A DNA stretch of 60,472 nucleotides. It comes from Salipaludibacillus sp. CUR1 (lineage in GTDB: Bacteria > Bacillota > Bacilli > Bacillales > Salisediminibacteriaceae). Shown here piece after piece: positions 50,442-59,302 of the stretch. The stretch is taken from contig NZ_JAIWPE010000023.1 of the NCBI RefSeq assembly GCF_021028955.1, forward strand, positions 1 to 60,472, given 5' to 3'. The translations under genes were made by a program, and so were the position numbers. The notes under the pieces are model-generated. The model made no database searches, had not been told where the DNA came from, and saw nothing but the letters and a program-made list of their open reading frames with translations. Within the stretch, counting starts at the first letter, position 1. The number at the start of each line of letters is the position of its first letter.

Positions 50442-51533
50442 ATGTCTACCTCTTCACCAGTAATAGGCCTATTATGCAGAGCAAACATGAAGAAGAGGCT
50501 GCTCAGACAGAAAGTGCCTTTTCGGGCGAGGCTTTCATACAGGGCAGGCCTTCAAACTGGTGCCACCGTTTATTTCTTCACGGCTAAAGACTTTATAAAG
50601 AAGAGAAACAAGATCAAAGGCGTCTATTATGACAGGAGCCAAAAGAAATGGAGAAGAAAACTGTTTCCCTTCCCTGACATCATTTTCAGACTGGGAGGCA
50701 CTTATACGGGAAATAAATATCCGTCTTTCAATCGTTCTCTTAAATCCCGTAAAACTCTTGTTCTCAACCGCCTGAAAAGTTTTGATAAATACACCCAGTA
50801 CAAGGTTTTGCGAAAAAAATCCTCTACTGCCTCCGCCTTGCCAATTACGAAGGAGTTATCTCTCAAGAAGAAACAGCAGCTATTTCAATTTATTAATAGA
50901 CATTCCAATGTTTATATCAAAGCAAAGTACAGTTTCCAGAGCAGAGGCGTAATGAGGGTTCGTAAAAAAGGAACCAACTCGTTTGAATACCTCTATTTCC
51001 GACGAAAACGAATCAGACAGGGAATTGTTTCAAAGTCTCAACTCATAAAAATTTTGACAAAATTTTTTAAACGAAAACCTTTGTTTATTCAAAAAGAAAT
51101 TCCAATCGTCAGACACCGCGGAAAGCCTTTTGATATCAGGATTGAAATAAATAAAACGCTAAACGGAAAACCCAAAGTTTCAGCCTACTGTGTCAAAGAG
51201 CACCCAAAAGGTGTGTTCACTTCGAAAAATTCAAAAAGCTACAAGCTGAGAAACTTTTTCCTAAGAAAATACACTTACTCCGATCAATACGTGACTTCTT
51301 TAATTAAAAAAATTGACCAGGTTTGTTATGCCACTTATGAGGCACTGGAATCCGGTTACGGACCGCTTGGTGAAATCTCAGTTGACTTGGGCTTAGACAA
51401 AAATGGGAAATTGTGGATTATAGAAGCTAACTTGTGCAGCGGTAAACGCGCGTTCTATCACACTTACGGAGCTGCAGATATTGAGAGATCCTACGTTGAG
51501 ATGTTTTCCTACGCGGTTAAGAAAATTAAATAG
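50442..51533 (+). CDS. YheC/YheD-family ATP-grasp ligase, copy 6, very basic
   Basis: A 363-residue ATP-grasp protein. Motifs: NVYIKAKYSFQSRGVMRV, PFDIRIEINK, GEISVDLGLDKNGKLWIIEA and NLCSGKRAFYHTYG. It is unusually rich in Lys and Arg (KKRLLRQKVPFRARLSYRAG near the start, FKRKPLF, RRKRIRQ), so its charge is strongly positive, as for proteins that bind acidic or anionic polymers. AAGGAGAG precedes the ATG. It pairs with copy 7, which begins 14 bases after its stop. Confidence 0.85.
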   Translation: MSTSSPVIGLLCRANMKKRLLRQKVPFRARLSYRAGLQTGATVYFFTAKDFIKKRNKIKGVYYDRSQKKWRRKLFPFPDIIFRLGGTYTGNKYPSFNRSLKSRKTLVLNRLKSFDKYTQYKVLRKKSSTASALPITKELSLKKKQQLFQFINRHSNVYIKAKYSFQSRGVMRVRKKGTNSFEYLYFRRKRIRQGIVSKSQLIKILTKFFKRKPLFIQKEIPIVRHRGKPFDIRIEINKTLNGKPKVSAYCVKEHPKGVFTSKNSKSYKLRNFFLRKYTYSDQYVTSLIKKIDQVCYATYEALESGYGPLGEISVDLGLDKNGKLWIIEANLCSGKRAFYHTYGAADIERSYVEMFSYAVKKIK

Positions 51534-51547
51534 AAAGGAGTTCCAGC

Positions 51548-52675
51548 ATGAGTGAGGAAAATCGAATAGGTATTATATTAGCTTCGGCTAAATATAAGAA
51601 GTTGAGAAACGGAGACAAGAATGTGCGGAAAGTAGCCCAGCTTTATATGACATCTGCGAGAGAAAAAAACTGCTCTGTATGCTTTTTCCGCCTTCACGAC
51701 CTGAAAGTCGGGAAGAAATCAGTCACATGTCTTATAAAAAAGCGCGGGAGGTTCAAGTTAACGGCAGTTCCGATTCCGAAAGTCATTTATAAACGTGTCG
51801 GCCATTCGAGAAAGCATCTTCCTCTCTTTAGGTATTTAAAAAGAAACGGAACGATTGTCTTCAATCATTATAATAATAATTATAAATGGAACGTATGGAA
51901 AATCGTCAATCAGCACCCCACTCTTTCGAAAAATCAGCCATTTACTAAAATTGCATCTGTAAGTACCGTTAAATCAATGATTACGGATTACCCAAGCGTC
52001 ATTATAAAACCGAACAGAGGGGAAGCCGGCCGCGGCATTATGAAAATCAATAAAGCTGGAAAAGGAAAGTGGGTCTTATTTACTAAAAATAAACATGGCC
52101 GGTGGAGAAAACGGTATTTTACTAATCAGCTGCCGGGAATTCTCGTTAAAAGGATTAAAAAACGCAAATACCTTGTTCAGCAAACAATTGATTTGGCGAC
52201 ATATAAAGGCTCACGCTTCGACTTAAGAGTTGCAGTCCAGAGAAAAACAAATAATCAATGGCAAGTGACCTCCATCTTTGGGAAAGTAGCTCAAAAAGGA
52301 CAATTACTCACAAACATGAGCCAGGGGGGCACCTCTTATACCCTTGATCAGATTCTTCAGGCTCATCCAACCTTACAAACTGAAAAAGTAAAACAGAAAG
52401 TTCATAACTTAGCACTGAAACTGGCAAAACATTTGGGGCATTATAAGCCTGGCATGCATGATTTTGGATTTGATATCGGTATCTCTAAAGATGGTGAACC
52501 TTTCTTATTTGAGGCCAACCATACGAATGACTACCCGTTTTTTTCAATTAAAAACGGCAAACTGCTAAACAATGACTGGTACTCGGTTTATAAAACACCG
52601 ATCGACTTAGCAGCCTCCGTACTGCCTGGCAGGAACAGTGTCAGACGAAAAGATTTTTTAAACAGGATTAAGTAA
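51548..52675 (+). CDS. YheC/YheD-family ATP-grasp ligase, copy 7
   Basis: A 375-residue ATP-grasp protein. Motifs: SVIIKPNRGEAGRGIMKI, RFDLRVAVQRK, DFGFDIGISKDGEPFLFEAN and HTNDYPFFSIKNG. Like copy 6 it is Lys/Arg-rich (HGRWRKRYF, KRIKKRKY). GGAG lies before ATG 51548, in an operon with copy 6, and a strong terminator follows. Together the pair probably acts on the same substrate in sequence. Confidence 0.86.
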   Translation: MSEENRIGIILASAKYKKLRNGDKNVRKVAQLYMTSAREKNCSVCFFRLHDLKVGKKSVTCLIKKRGRFKLTAVPIPKVIYKRVGHSRKHLPLFRYLKRNGTIVFNHYNNNYKWNVWKIVNQHPTLSKNQPFTKIASVSTVKSMITDYPSVIIKPNRGEAGRGIMKINKAGKGKWVLFTKNKHGRWRKRYFTNQLPGILVKRIKKRKYLVQQTIDLATYKGSRFDLRVAVQRKTNNQWQVTSIFGKVAQKGQLLTNMSQGGTSYTLDQILQAHPTLQTEKVKQKVHNLALKLAKHLGHYKPGMHDFGFDIGISKDGEPFLFEANHTNDYPFFSIKNGKLLNNDWYSVYKTPIDLAASVLPGRNSVRRKDFLNRIK

Positions 52676-52698
52676 AAAGAAGCCAATAAACGAGCAAA

Positions 52699-52735
52699 AC
52701 AGACATCCTTAGCGAAAAGGATGTCTGTTTTATTG
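52699..52735 (+). terminator. Terminator after ATP-grasp copies 6 and 7
   Basis: ACAGACATCCTT and AAGGATGTCTGT make a perfect 12-bp stem followed by TTTATTG, 24 bases after the stop codon. Confidence 0.9.
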
Positions 52736-52763
52736 TAACCTTAAACTCAACACTTACTAAAAA

Positions 52764-52790
52764 TAAAAGAGTCCGCGAACGGACCCTCTT
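52764..52790 (-). terminator. Terminator of the 52822 gene
   Basis: On the minus strand AAGAGGGTCCG and CGGACTCTT pair around a TTCG-type loop, and TTATTTTT follows. Confidence 0.75.
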
Positions 52791-52821
52791 AACTTTAGTA
52801 AACATAGTATAATAAGGATGA

Positions 52822-53250
52822 TTAACCATTCTGTCTAATTTCTGATCCTGTTAATGTCCCATTATTAAAAGTGACGGTTTGGGCTGCAGGACCAAGTGTC
52901 CCTGCTGTCGCTACCAGCGTATAGGTTCTTTCTCCTTCACCTGGGTTTTCATCACAGCATGTCAAAGCACTCATTCTCCAACTGCCAACCGGGCCAGAAG
53001 TATCTGTCCCGCTGCATATCACTTCATCATCATCTCTTACAATACTAAATGTAACTTGCCGGTTTCCAATCACTCCGCCAGTTAACGTCCATGAGGCATA
53101 GGCTGTTAACCATACAACGTTGTCAGACTCATCCACATCCAATGTGACTGTTGCAAGATTCGCGCTCGCACCTGTCGCGGCCAAAGTCTGACCAGGTGTC
53201 ACCTCGCTGCAGTCAAACTCCAAAAATATTTGTGGTGGTATAATTCCCAT
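52822..53250 (-). CDS. Beta-rich small protein, candidate spore-surface component
   Basis: A 142-residue protein with alternating hydrophobic strands and many Thr, Gly, Val and Asn residues (ATVTLDVDESDNVVWLTAYA, NRQVTFSIVRDDDEVICSG, ERTYTLVATAGTLG). It holds Cys in ICSG and LTCCDEN. No signal peptide. The composition resembles exosporium or coat jelly-roll proteins, an inference supported by its place in a spore cluster. CATAAGATG upstream is one base from the sigma-K -10 consensus. Confidence 0.5.
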   Translation of the reverse strand: MGIIPPQIFLEFDCSEVTPGQTLAATGASANLATVTLDVDESDNVVWLTAYASWTLTGGVIGNRQVTFSIVRDDDEVICSGTDTSGPVGSWRMSALTCCDENPGEGERTYTLVATAGTLGPAAQTVTFNNGTLTGSEIRQNG

Positions 53251-53466
53251 TTATTCACTTCCTCTTTATTATTTGATTGTTGAGTCACTTACTTCTCAAC
53301 ACTACATCTTATGTTGTAAAACGTTCTTGGAAAGGGACAAACTGGCAGACGTATATCTATTTTTCCGGAAATAGTTTTGTGTCTGAAGTATGTTAGGAAT
53401 GGATAGATGCATGTCTCCATCCAGGGCAGCTTCATGGTACGATTAAGAAACAGGGAGGATAAGAAA

Positions 53467-53565
53467 GTGAAGAAAAAGAGGTTCCAGCGCAGGACCAATA
53501 TAGGGTGCTGCTCCCTGCCCAATCAATCCGACAGAGCGGCAAACATACAGACCTATGAACTCTAA
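53467..53565 (+). CDS. Possible 32-residue basic peptide
   Basis: A GTG start at 53467 follows GGGAGGAT with eight bases, and the 32-codon reading starts VKKKRFQRRTNIGCCSLPNQ. Basic, with a Cys pair. Length and absence of other support keep this low. The rest of the 53251-53682 gap shows nothing more. Confidence 0.25.
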   Translation: MKKKRFQRRTNIGCCSLPNQSDRAANIQTYEL

Positions 53566-53682
53566 AGAAACTACCTTTGCAATTTTAAAAGGATTAAAAA
53601 TTGAAATACACATAACAGGATAATAAAATTAATTGCCTATAGGGCAGACTTATATTACCTAAAACAACACCGGGGGTAAAAG

Positions 53683-54411
53683 ATGTTCTTTTTTAAAAAC
53701 TATGAACAAAGTATTTTGCAGCTGCCAGTAAAAGAAACGTATACAAAGGAAGACTTAATGACTGACTCTTTCCTTTACGCAAAAGACAATAAGGCAGAAG
53801 TTTTCTGGGCTCCCTTTGAAGATATAAACAGGGAGGCTAAAGTAATTATACTGGGGATTACCCCAGGATGGACGCAGATGGAGCTGGCCTATAACTACGT
53901 TAGAAAACACATTGGTTCTGAAGATAAAGAACTAATGTTGCGCCGTGCTAAAAGACAGGCTAGTTTTGGCGGCAAAGGTATTAGAAAAAACCTCGTTGAC
54001 ATGCTTGACGGCATAGAATTGAATAAGCACCTTAACATTCACAGCTGCTCAGAGCTCTATGGAGAAATGAACCATCTTTTGCACTCCTCTTCCTTACTCA
54101 GATATCCCGTGTTTATCAATAAAAAGAATTACAGCGGCTCTAACCCATCTATGCTGAAGCATCCCTTACTTTTTCAAATGATTGATGAACTGTTTGTCCC
54201 CGAGTCCAACGAGGTGAAAGATGCTGTCATCATTCCAGCGGGTAAAGCTGTGTCAGATGTGCTTCGTTATTTAGTTGACGAAGAAAAGATACAAAATCAC
54301 TTAATATTGTTTGATTTTCCTCATCCTTCTGGAGCGAACGGGCACCGTAAAAAGCAATATGAGGAAAAAAAAGAGTGGTTTAAGGAACAGCTGAAGGCAC
54401 ATTTCAGTTAA
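53683..54411 (+). CDS. Uracil-DNA glycosylase-superfamily protein
   Basis: A 242-residue protein resembling the UDG fold. ILGITPGWTQME (about residues 60-71) corresponds to the first active-site loop (GxDPG type) and LFDFPHPSGANGHR (about 215-228) to the second (HPS type). Members remove damaged bases or have lost catalysis. The Asp of the first loop is Thr-Pro here, so activity is uncertain. GGGGG lies before the ATG. Isolated gene in the spore region, and a spore DNA-repair role is only suggested by place. Confidence 0.7.
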   Translation: MFFFKNYEQSILQLPVKETYTKEDLMTDSFLYAKDNKAEVFWAPFEDINREAKVIILGITPGWTQMELAYNYVRKHIGSEDKELMLRRAKRQASFGGKGIRKNLVDMLDGIELNKHLNIHSCSELYGEMNHLLHSSSLLRYPVFINKKNYSGSNPSMLKHPLLFQMIDELFVPESNEVKDAVIIPAGKAVSDVLRYLVDEEKIQNHLILFDFPHPSGANGHRKKQYEEKKEWFKEQLKAHFS

Positions 54412-54548
54412 AGGAGCTTTTGCTTGATATATTTAATTGCTTCGTAAACATCATGGGGAGAGGGAGCGAAATATTTAATAGACTTTCCCCTCCCCCTTAT
54501 TTTTTCTCACTGGCTTCTGCCTTCGCGTCCGAGATAGTTATTCCTCGA

Positions 54549-55820
54549 TCACTCCCTCCTCTTTCGCTTGATTTCACAGATCCCCTCCACCCTCTTTTCC
54601 TTAATCGCCAGCACTCCAATTAAGCCAAACAGTGAGAAGATGACCGGCGTGAAGAATCCGTAATAATATCCTTGAACGATATTACCTGCCGTTGCCTGAA
54701 AATGATCGAGTATATATCCAAAAATGCCCGGCAGCAGTACGGCACTTAGAAATCCGCCTGTATTCGCAAACCCGGAGACCATACCCGATTCTTTTACAGG
54801 AAAAGAGTGGCGAATCGCTGCGAACGTTAAAGAATTTGATCCAAACCCAAAGCCAATAAGAAAGAAAAGGACAACCAGCAAGTAAAATGGCGGATGAGCT
54901 TGAAAGAAAAGAAAGGCCGACCATAACAATAAAACCGCAAAATGAAAAACCATATAAGGCCGTTTGATGGTGTTTAAACAGCTTGATATCCAGCCAATTA
55001 GAGGGGCGCCAATAAGTGCTCCAACGAGACTGATCATAATCAGCCGGCTTGCCTCTATACGTGTCATTCCATAGATCTCCATCCCGTAAGGAACAGCCCA
55101 CGAGCCGATAAATCCGATATATCCTCCGACAAGCCCGAAGTGACATAAAAATAATCCCCATGCTTGCCGGTTCGAAAGCATTTTTCGCAGAATGAGCATT
55201 ACAGGTGCTCTCTCTTTTGGTACGGTGTTTTTCACGACTGCCGATTCGTTTGATTTTTTTATTAGGACAAAATAAAGAAACACGCTGCACAAACATAAAA
55301 GTAGGCCTGCTGAAAGAAATGCCCCCCTCCAGCCAAGTACAACAATGAATACGGAGAAAGGAACGGTCGCCAAAAGAAATCCAAGGCTTCCAGTCATCCC
55401 CGCAAAACCGATTAACCGCGTAAATTCCTTTTCATTAAACCAGAGACTCAATATTAATATCATGTTTACCCATATGGTCGCATCCCCTATTCCCGTCAGT
55501 ATTCTGGCCAAGAACAGGACAGCTTCATGGGTGCCAAGACTGTAGATAATGGTGCCTGCGCCTGTTAGTGCTGTACCTGTAATAAGGAAAAAATCAGGCC
55601 CGTAACGGTCTGCGAGAATTCCCATTGGAATTTGCAAACTCGTATATACGAGAAATTGGATACTTGTCACTAAACCAATCGTTGAAGCCGTGACACTAAA
55701 ATCTGTCATCAGCTGGTCTGTAATTAATCCGGGAGCGGTTCGCTGGCTCGACATTATCAAATAAGTAAACAATACAGAAGCAAATATAACCCATCTGAAC
55801 CTACTGTTTTGTTTGTCCAA
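54549..55820 (-). CDS. Major facilitator superfamily transporter
   Basis: A 423-residue MFS permease with twelve hydrophobic segments. The loop 2-3 motif GILADRYGPDFFLITG and the sister loop SWISSCLNTIKRPY (about residue 270) fit the family. ILTGIGDATIWVNMILIL corresponds to helix 4. Start is TTG with AGGAG nine bases upstream. Substrate unknown; related proteins move organic acids or drugs. No regulator adjacent. Confidence 0.85.
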   Translation of the reverse strand: MDKQNSRFRWVIFASVLFTYLIMSSQRTAPGLITDQLMTDFSVTASTIGLVTSIQFLVYTSLQIPMGILADRYGPDFFLITGTALTGAGTIIYSLGTHEAVLFLARILTGIGDATIWVNMILILSLWFNEKEFTRLIGFAGMTGSLGFLLATVPFSVFIVVLGWRGAFLSAGLLLCLCSVFLYFVLIKKSNESAVVKNTVPKERAPVMLILRKMLSNRQAWGLFLCHFGLVGGYIGFIGSWAVPYGMEIYGMTRIEASRLIMISLVGALIGAPLIGWISSCLNTIKRPYMVFHFAVLLLWSAFLFFQAHPPFYLLVVLFFLIGFGFGSNSLTFAAIRHSFPVKESGMVSGFANTGGFLSAVLLPGIFGYILDHFQATAGNIVQGYYYGFFTPVIFSLFGLIGVLAIKEKRVEGICEIKRKRRE

Positions 55821-55949
55821 TTACATCTACTCCTGTCAGCTTTTACCTTATATATATGGGTTTAAGGAAACAGTAGATGTATTTTCTTAATAGAAAACTT
55901 AAAAGCAGCAGCCAGAAAATCCTGGTTGCCGGGGTTCCATACTATGAGG

Positions 55950-55977
55950 CATATACACAAATTCCAGTTCATAAAAT
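55950..55977 (+). promoter_or_regulatory. Sigma-E-like promoter of tgl
   Basis: CATATA, 14 bases, CATAAAAT, about 95 bases before the tgl start. The same core, with identical spacing, is found at 57469 before the 529-residue gene. Confidence 0.5.
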
Positions 55978-56070
55978 TCATAGGGATGTTTTTTAGTTTC
56001 AACTAAAAAGGATAAAGCTCATGTCTAACAGCACGGAGGCATGGAAAGCAAGCTTGGAATGGAGGATGGA

Positions 56071-56916
56071 ATGATACAAATATCAGGGGCCCCGTTTCAG
56101 CCACAGGAAAATTGGGAGCTTGACAGTATTGAAGAATCAATCATACAGCATATGCTTCATGCTCCGAACGTTTATTCTTATGCTTCAGCGGATGAGTTAT
56201 TGTTTGAAGTGAACATGCGAAAAAACATTATTAAAAGTTCTAAAGAGATGAGTGAAAGTGAAGCACAGTTTACAACTTTTGAATATGCCACCTGTAACCC
56301 CCGGTACTGGAATTTAACAGCGCAAGGCGGATTTCTTTTAAGAGGCGATGTGCAACCTGCTGATGCCATTCATGATATTTACCGGAACAGTTCGCTCTAT
56401 GGATTTGAATGTGCAACTGCTATTGTGATTATCTATTACCATGCCACATTGAACAGTATTGGCAAATCCTTATTTAATGCCTTGTTTCAAAACCTTTACC
56501 TTTACAGCTGGAACACGGATCCCGACCTGGGTATCGTGACCTTTTATTCCAATCACTTATTGCCAGGTGATGTTAGTTATGTTAATAATCCCGACTTCCA
56601 TAATAATGCTCCATGGTTCAGAGGCCTTAATGTTGTCCTCCTGGACGACGGGACGTATTTCGGTCATGGATTTCATATAAGAACTAAAGAAGAAATCATT
56701 GATATTCTCAACGACTATAGAAACCCGGGCAGCCAACAGTCAGCTTACATGACTAATTTAGTGACAAGGCCATCATTTAACTCTTTAGCCAGTCTAGTCA
56801 GTCAGCAAAGAAACTATAGAGCATACAAGATGTACCACCCGGTTATCCACCATAACGACTCTTCCATTTCATATGTCAATTATTTATATTATCTCTCAAA
56901 TGGAAAATGGAATTAA
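56071..56916 (+). CDS. tgl: Spore coat protein-glutamine gamma-glutamyltransferase
   Basis: A 281-residue transglutaminase that cross-links coat proteins by epsilon-(gamma-glutamyl)lysine bonds. It follows B. subtilis Tgl in order: MIQISGAPFQPQENWELD at the start, ELLFEVNMRKNIIKSS, the catalytic YGFECATAIVIIYYHA (Cys and the flanking Glu), and then VVLLDDGTYFGHGF. A C-terminal extension of about 35 residues (MYHPVIHHNDSSISYVNYLY) is not in the B. subtilis protein. Start ATG 56071 has GGAGG five bases upstream and gives the family N-terminus. Its place next to the ATP-grasp genes and coat candidates is very fitting. Confidence 0.92.
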   Translation: MIQISGAPFQPQENWELDSIEESIIQHMLHAPNVYSYASADELLFEVNMRKNIIKSSKEMSESEAQFTTFEYATCNPRYWNLTAQGGFLLRGDVQPADAIHDIYRNSSLYGFECATAIVIIYYHATLNSIGKSLFNALFQNLYLYSWNTDPDLGIVTFYSNHLLPGDVSYVNNPDFHNNAPWFRGLNVVLLDDGTYFGHGFHIRTKEEIIDILNDYRNPGSQQSAYMTNLVTRPSFNSLASLVSQQRNYRAYKMYHPVIHHNDSSISYVNYLYYLSNGKWN

Positions 56917-57080
56917 TAAGAATTGGCGAGATTAAAACGTATTCACCCCATTGATAACCTTTAGGGAGATACTTACCACCCATTATATTCACCCATTTTT
57001 CATATAGACGGGCTCCAATCCATGCTCCGGGAGTAAGATGTAGGTATAAGCATACTAACAAAACAAAAGGAAGTGTGAAG

Positions 57081-57302
57081 ATGTATTCTAACTTAAATGC
57101 CCCCCCGACTCTCGGAGCAAATATACCTCCAAATGTTCCGCCAAATATTGCTCCAATGCCGTCAATGCCGACTTATACAGCACCTGCTTTTGGTTATGGA
57201 TATGAAGCACCTGCGTATCCGCGACATAATTTCACTATCATTGTCGTCCTTTTTATCTTATTAATCATTATTGGCGCAAGCTACACATCAAAAAAGTGTT
57301 AA
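57081..57302 (+). CDS. YjcZ-like sporulation membrane peptide
   Basis: A 73-residue protein with a Pro- and Asn-rich N-terminus (NLNAPPTLGANIPPNVPPN) and a C-terminal membrane segment FTIIVVLFILLIIIGASY that matches the YjcZ family's FxLIVVLFILLIIVGA pattern. These small proteins are made in sporulation. AAGGAAG lies before the ATG. Terminator downstream. Longer N-terminus than usual for the family. Confidence 0.75.
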   Translation: MYSNLNAPPTLGANIPPNVPPNIAPMPSMPTYTAPAFGYGYEAPAYPRHNFTIIVVLFILLIIIGASYTSKKC

Positions 57303-57324
57303 TTAAGTCTCTATTAGTTAAAAA

Positions 57325-57359
57325 TTCCTGTACAGTTCAACTTGTACAGGAGTTTTTTT
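57325..57359 (+). terminator. Terminator after the YjcZ-like gene
   Basis: TCCTGTACA and TGTACAGGA make a 9-bp stem followed by seven T. Confidence 0.85.
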
Positions 57360-57468
57360 AGGTCTAAAATTGCGTTTAATTTCTTTTGGATTTTTGTCAT
57401 CTAAAAACATTTCCATAATCCTCATTTCAATCATTACCCAGACCAAATCCCAGTCACACTCTATGATG

Positions 57469-57496
57469 CATATACCCAAACCCCAGTTCATAAAAT
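57469..57496 (+). promoter_or_regulatory. Sigma-E-like promoter of the 529-residue gene
   Basis: CATATA, 14 bases, CATAAAAT, with AGTTCATAAAATTCATA around it identical to the tgl leader at 55967-55983. The start of this gene is about 50 bases downstream. Confidence 0.5.
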
Positions 57497-57546
57497 TCAT
57501 ATGGATGGTTTTTCAAGTTTTTACTTAGAGAGGATGAAGCTCATTC

Positions 57547-59136
57547 ATGTCTAACAGTAATGTGACGCATGGTTATAATGAAGGCTACGGAAATATTAAT
57601 AATTTCAAATCGCTGTTAGAGGAAAAAGGGTTTGTTGTGCAGGAAGGATTGCTTCGCTATGAAGATATATTGAAGCTATGCAGTTTAGGAATTATAGAGG
57701 ATTGTTTTGGCAATCATGCCGGTGCTCCTTATGCACTTTACTTACTTCCGCCAGCTCCAAACCAGAACCCATCTAAAGGTCAGAGGCCTCCAAAAGGCTA
57801 TGACCCTCAAAACCCTGATAATTATCCAGCCAATATAGCCTATTTATCACCTGGGGCTAACTTTAAGCTTCGCCCTGATGAAGCAATCGTGTTAGTTGGA
57901 AAGACTCCTCCGCCTGCCTATTATTTCAGTTTTAGAAGTTATATTAGTTTTGTCCAAAACGAACCAGAAAAAGATTACAGCGACTATCTTACAGTCGGCA
58001 ATGAAGAAATTGGCGAGTATCACAGGCTTCTTAACAGCCTGGGCGATCAAGTAAATAATTTCAATATATGGACTGAACATACTCAAAAAGGAACACTTGG
58101 AAATCCTTACAGCAGCTCTACTGTCATCATTACCACAGCCGACAGAAAAATAAATGAGCAAATGCGGGAGACTCTGGAAGCGGCAGGATTCAGCCCGGAT
58201 ATAATGAACAATGACAACATCCCTATTGGAATGGTCAATATGGGACTTGAAAAGGGAAGAGATCACTTTATGTTCGCTATGAGGGCTATCGTTTTTCATG
58301 ATCCAGCGGTTGGGAAAGAATATCTCACGAACCTTAAGGATTACGTGAAGGTGTTTCGTATTTCTCCGAAAACTCCCGTCACACACTTAAGCCCGTGGCC
58401 GATCACCACCCTTAAACGCAGGGAAACATACACGACCGAGTTCGAAGTTCTTCCTCATGCAAGGAATGAACTTACTCACCTGCGAAATGAAATAATAAAA
58501 AAGTATGGAAGTACAGACTATGACCATACAGACCTGAAGACAGATATTTGGATTGTTGATGGGTATACTGCCACAGTTATGGATGTTGATACAGTAGGTG
58601 ATAACAGAGACGCCTCCTATTTCAGGTCAGAGACGTTCCAATTAACCTCCGATGATGACTTTATCATCTTATATGGGGTAAACCACGAACAAACTGGAAA
58701 AGCAGTTATTAACAATGCCAGTTTCTACGGAGAAGAACACTTAAATGGTGTAGCCGTAGCTCAACTATCGGTTGAATTTAAAAATTCTGCGTCCGACCTT
58801 TTCCCTCAAGGCTATGAAAATGAAAAATACTATTACGTAAGTAAAATGTCCAGAAAGAATGACGGAAAGAGTGTACCAATACCTTATAGTACTGGAAATC
58901 CCGATGGAAAAGCATACGGAGTGGATAATTATAACGATGCTTTTATAGGATTCAGGCTTTATGTGGACAAAGAAGCTCTTGTTGGCCCCGCCCACTTGGA
59001 TGTCATTTGGGACCGAGCCCTCCTTTTTACTAAGAAAAAAGAGTCAAGCCGAGGTACCCGTAAAGGAAAATCTCACAGGAAAGATCTCGCAGACAATATC
59101 TCTATCAAAATAAGCAATAAGGAAATAAGACTGTAA
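57547..59136 (+). CDS. 529-residue protein of unknown function in the spore locus
   Basis: A soluble protein with no recognised family. The start MSNSNVTHGYNEGYGNINNF is low in hydrophobics; a Pro-rich stretch (LLPPAPNQNPSKGQRPPKGY) follows near residue 65. The middle has LGIIEDCFGNHAGAPY, ITTADRKINEQMRETLEAAG and LKTDIWIVDGYTATVMDV, and the last 30 residues are basic. No signal or membrane segment. The upstream leader is duplicated from tgl, so co-expression with the transglutaminase in the mother cell is likely. Possible cross-linking substrate or partner; that is inference. Confidence 0.65.
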   Translation: MSNSNVTHGYNEGYGNINNFKSLLEEKGFVVQEGLLRYEDILKLCSLGIIEDCFGNHAGAPYALYLLPPAPNQNPSKGQRPPKGYDPQNPDNYPANIAYLSPGANFKLRPDEAIVLVGKTPPPAYYFSFRSYISFVQNEPEKDYSDYLTVGNEEIGEYHRLLNSLGDQVNNFNIWTEHTQKGTLGNPYSSSTVIITTADRKINEQMRETLEAAGFSPDIMNNDNIPIGMVNMGLEKGRDHFMFAMRAIVFHDPAVGKEYLTNLKDYVKVFRISPKTPVTHLSPWPITTLKRRETYTTEFEVLPHARNELTHLRNEIIKKYGSTDYDHTDLKTDIWIVDGYTATVMDVDTVGDNRDASYFRSETFQLTSDDDFIILYGVNHEQTGKAVINNASFYGEEHLNGVAVAQLSVEFKNSASDLFPQGYENEKYYYVSKMSRKNDGKSVPIPYSTGNPDGKAYGVDNYNDAFIGFRLYVDKEALVGPAHLDVIWDRALLFTKKKESSRGTRKGKSHRKDLADNISIKISNKEIRL

Positions 59137-59214
59137 AAATAAGAACTCGTATATGGATTGACAATGTAAAAAAACACCGATGCTCACCCGACACTTTTCA
59201 CCATTACAAAAATG

Positions 59215-59240
59215 CCCCTCAAACGATCAGGTTTGAGGGG
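59215..59240 (-). terminator. Terminator of the EIIC gene
   Basis: CCCCTCAAAC and GTTTGAGGGG form a perfect 10-bp stem; on the minus strand CATTTTTG follows. It is about 175 bases past the EIIC stop. Confidence 0.65.
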
Positions 59241-59302
59241 ACATCTGGGTCTGCACTATTTTGGAAAACCTCAAGGTCAATGGTAAACTGAAGTTTATTT
59301 TA

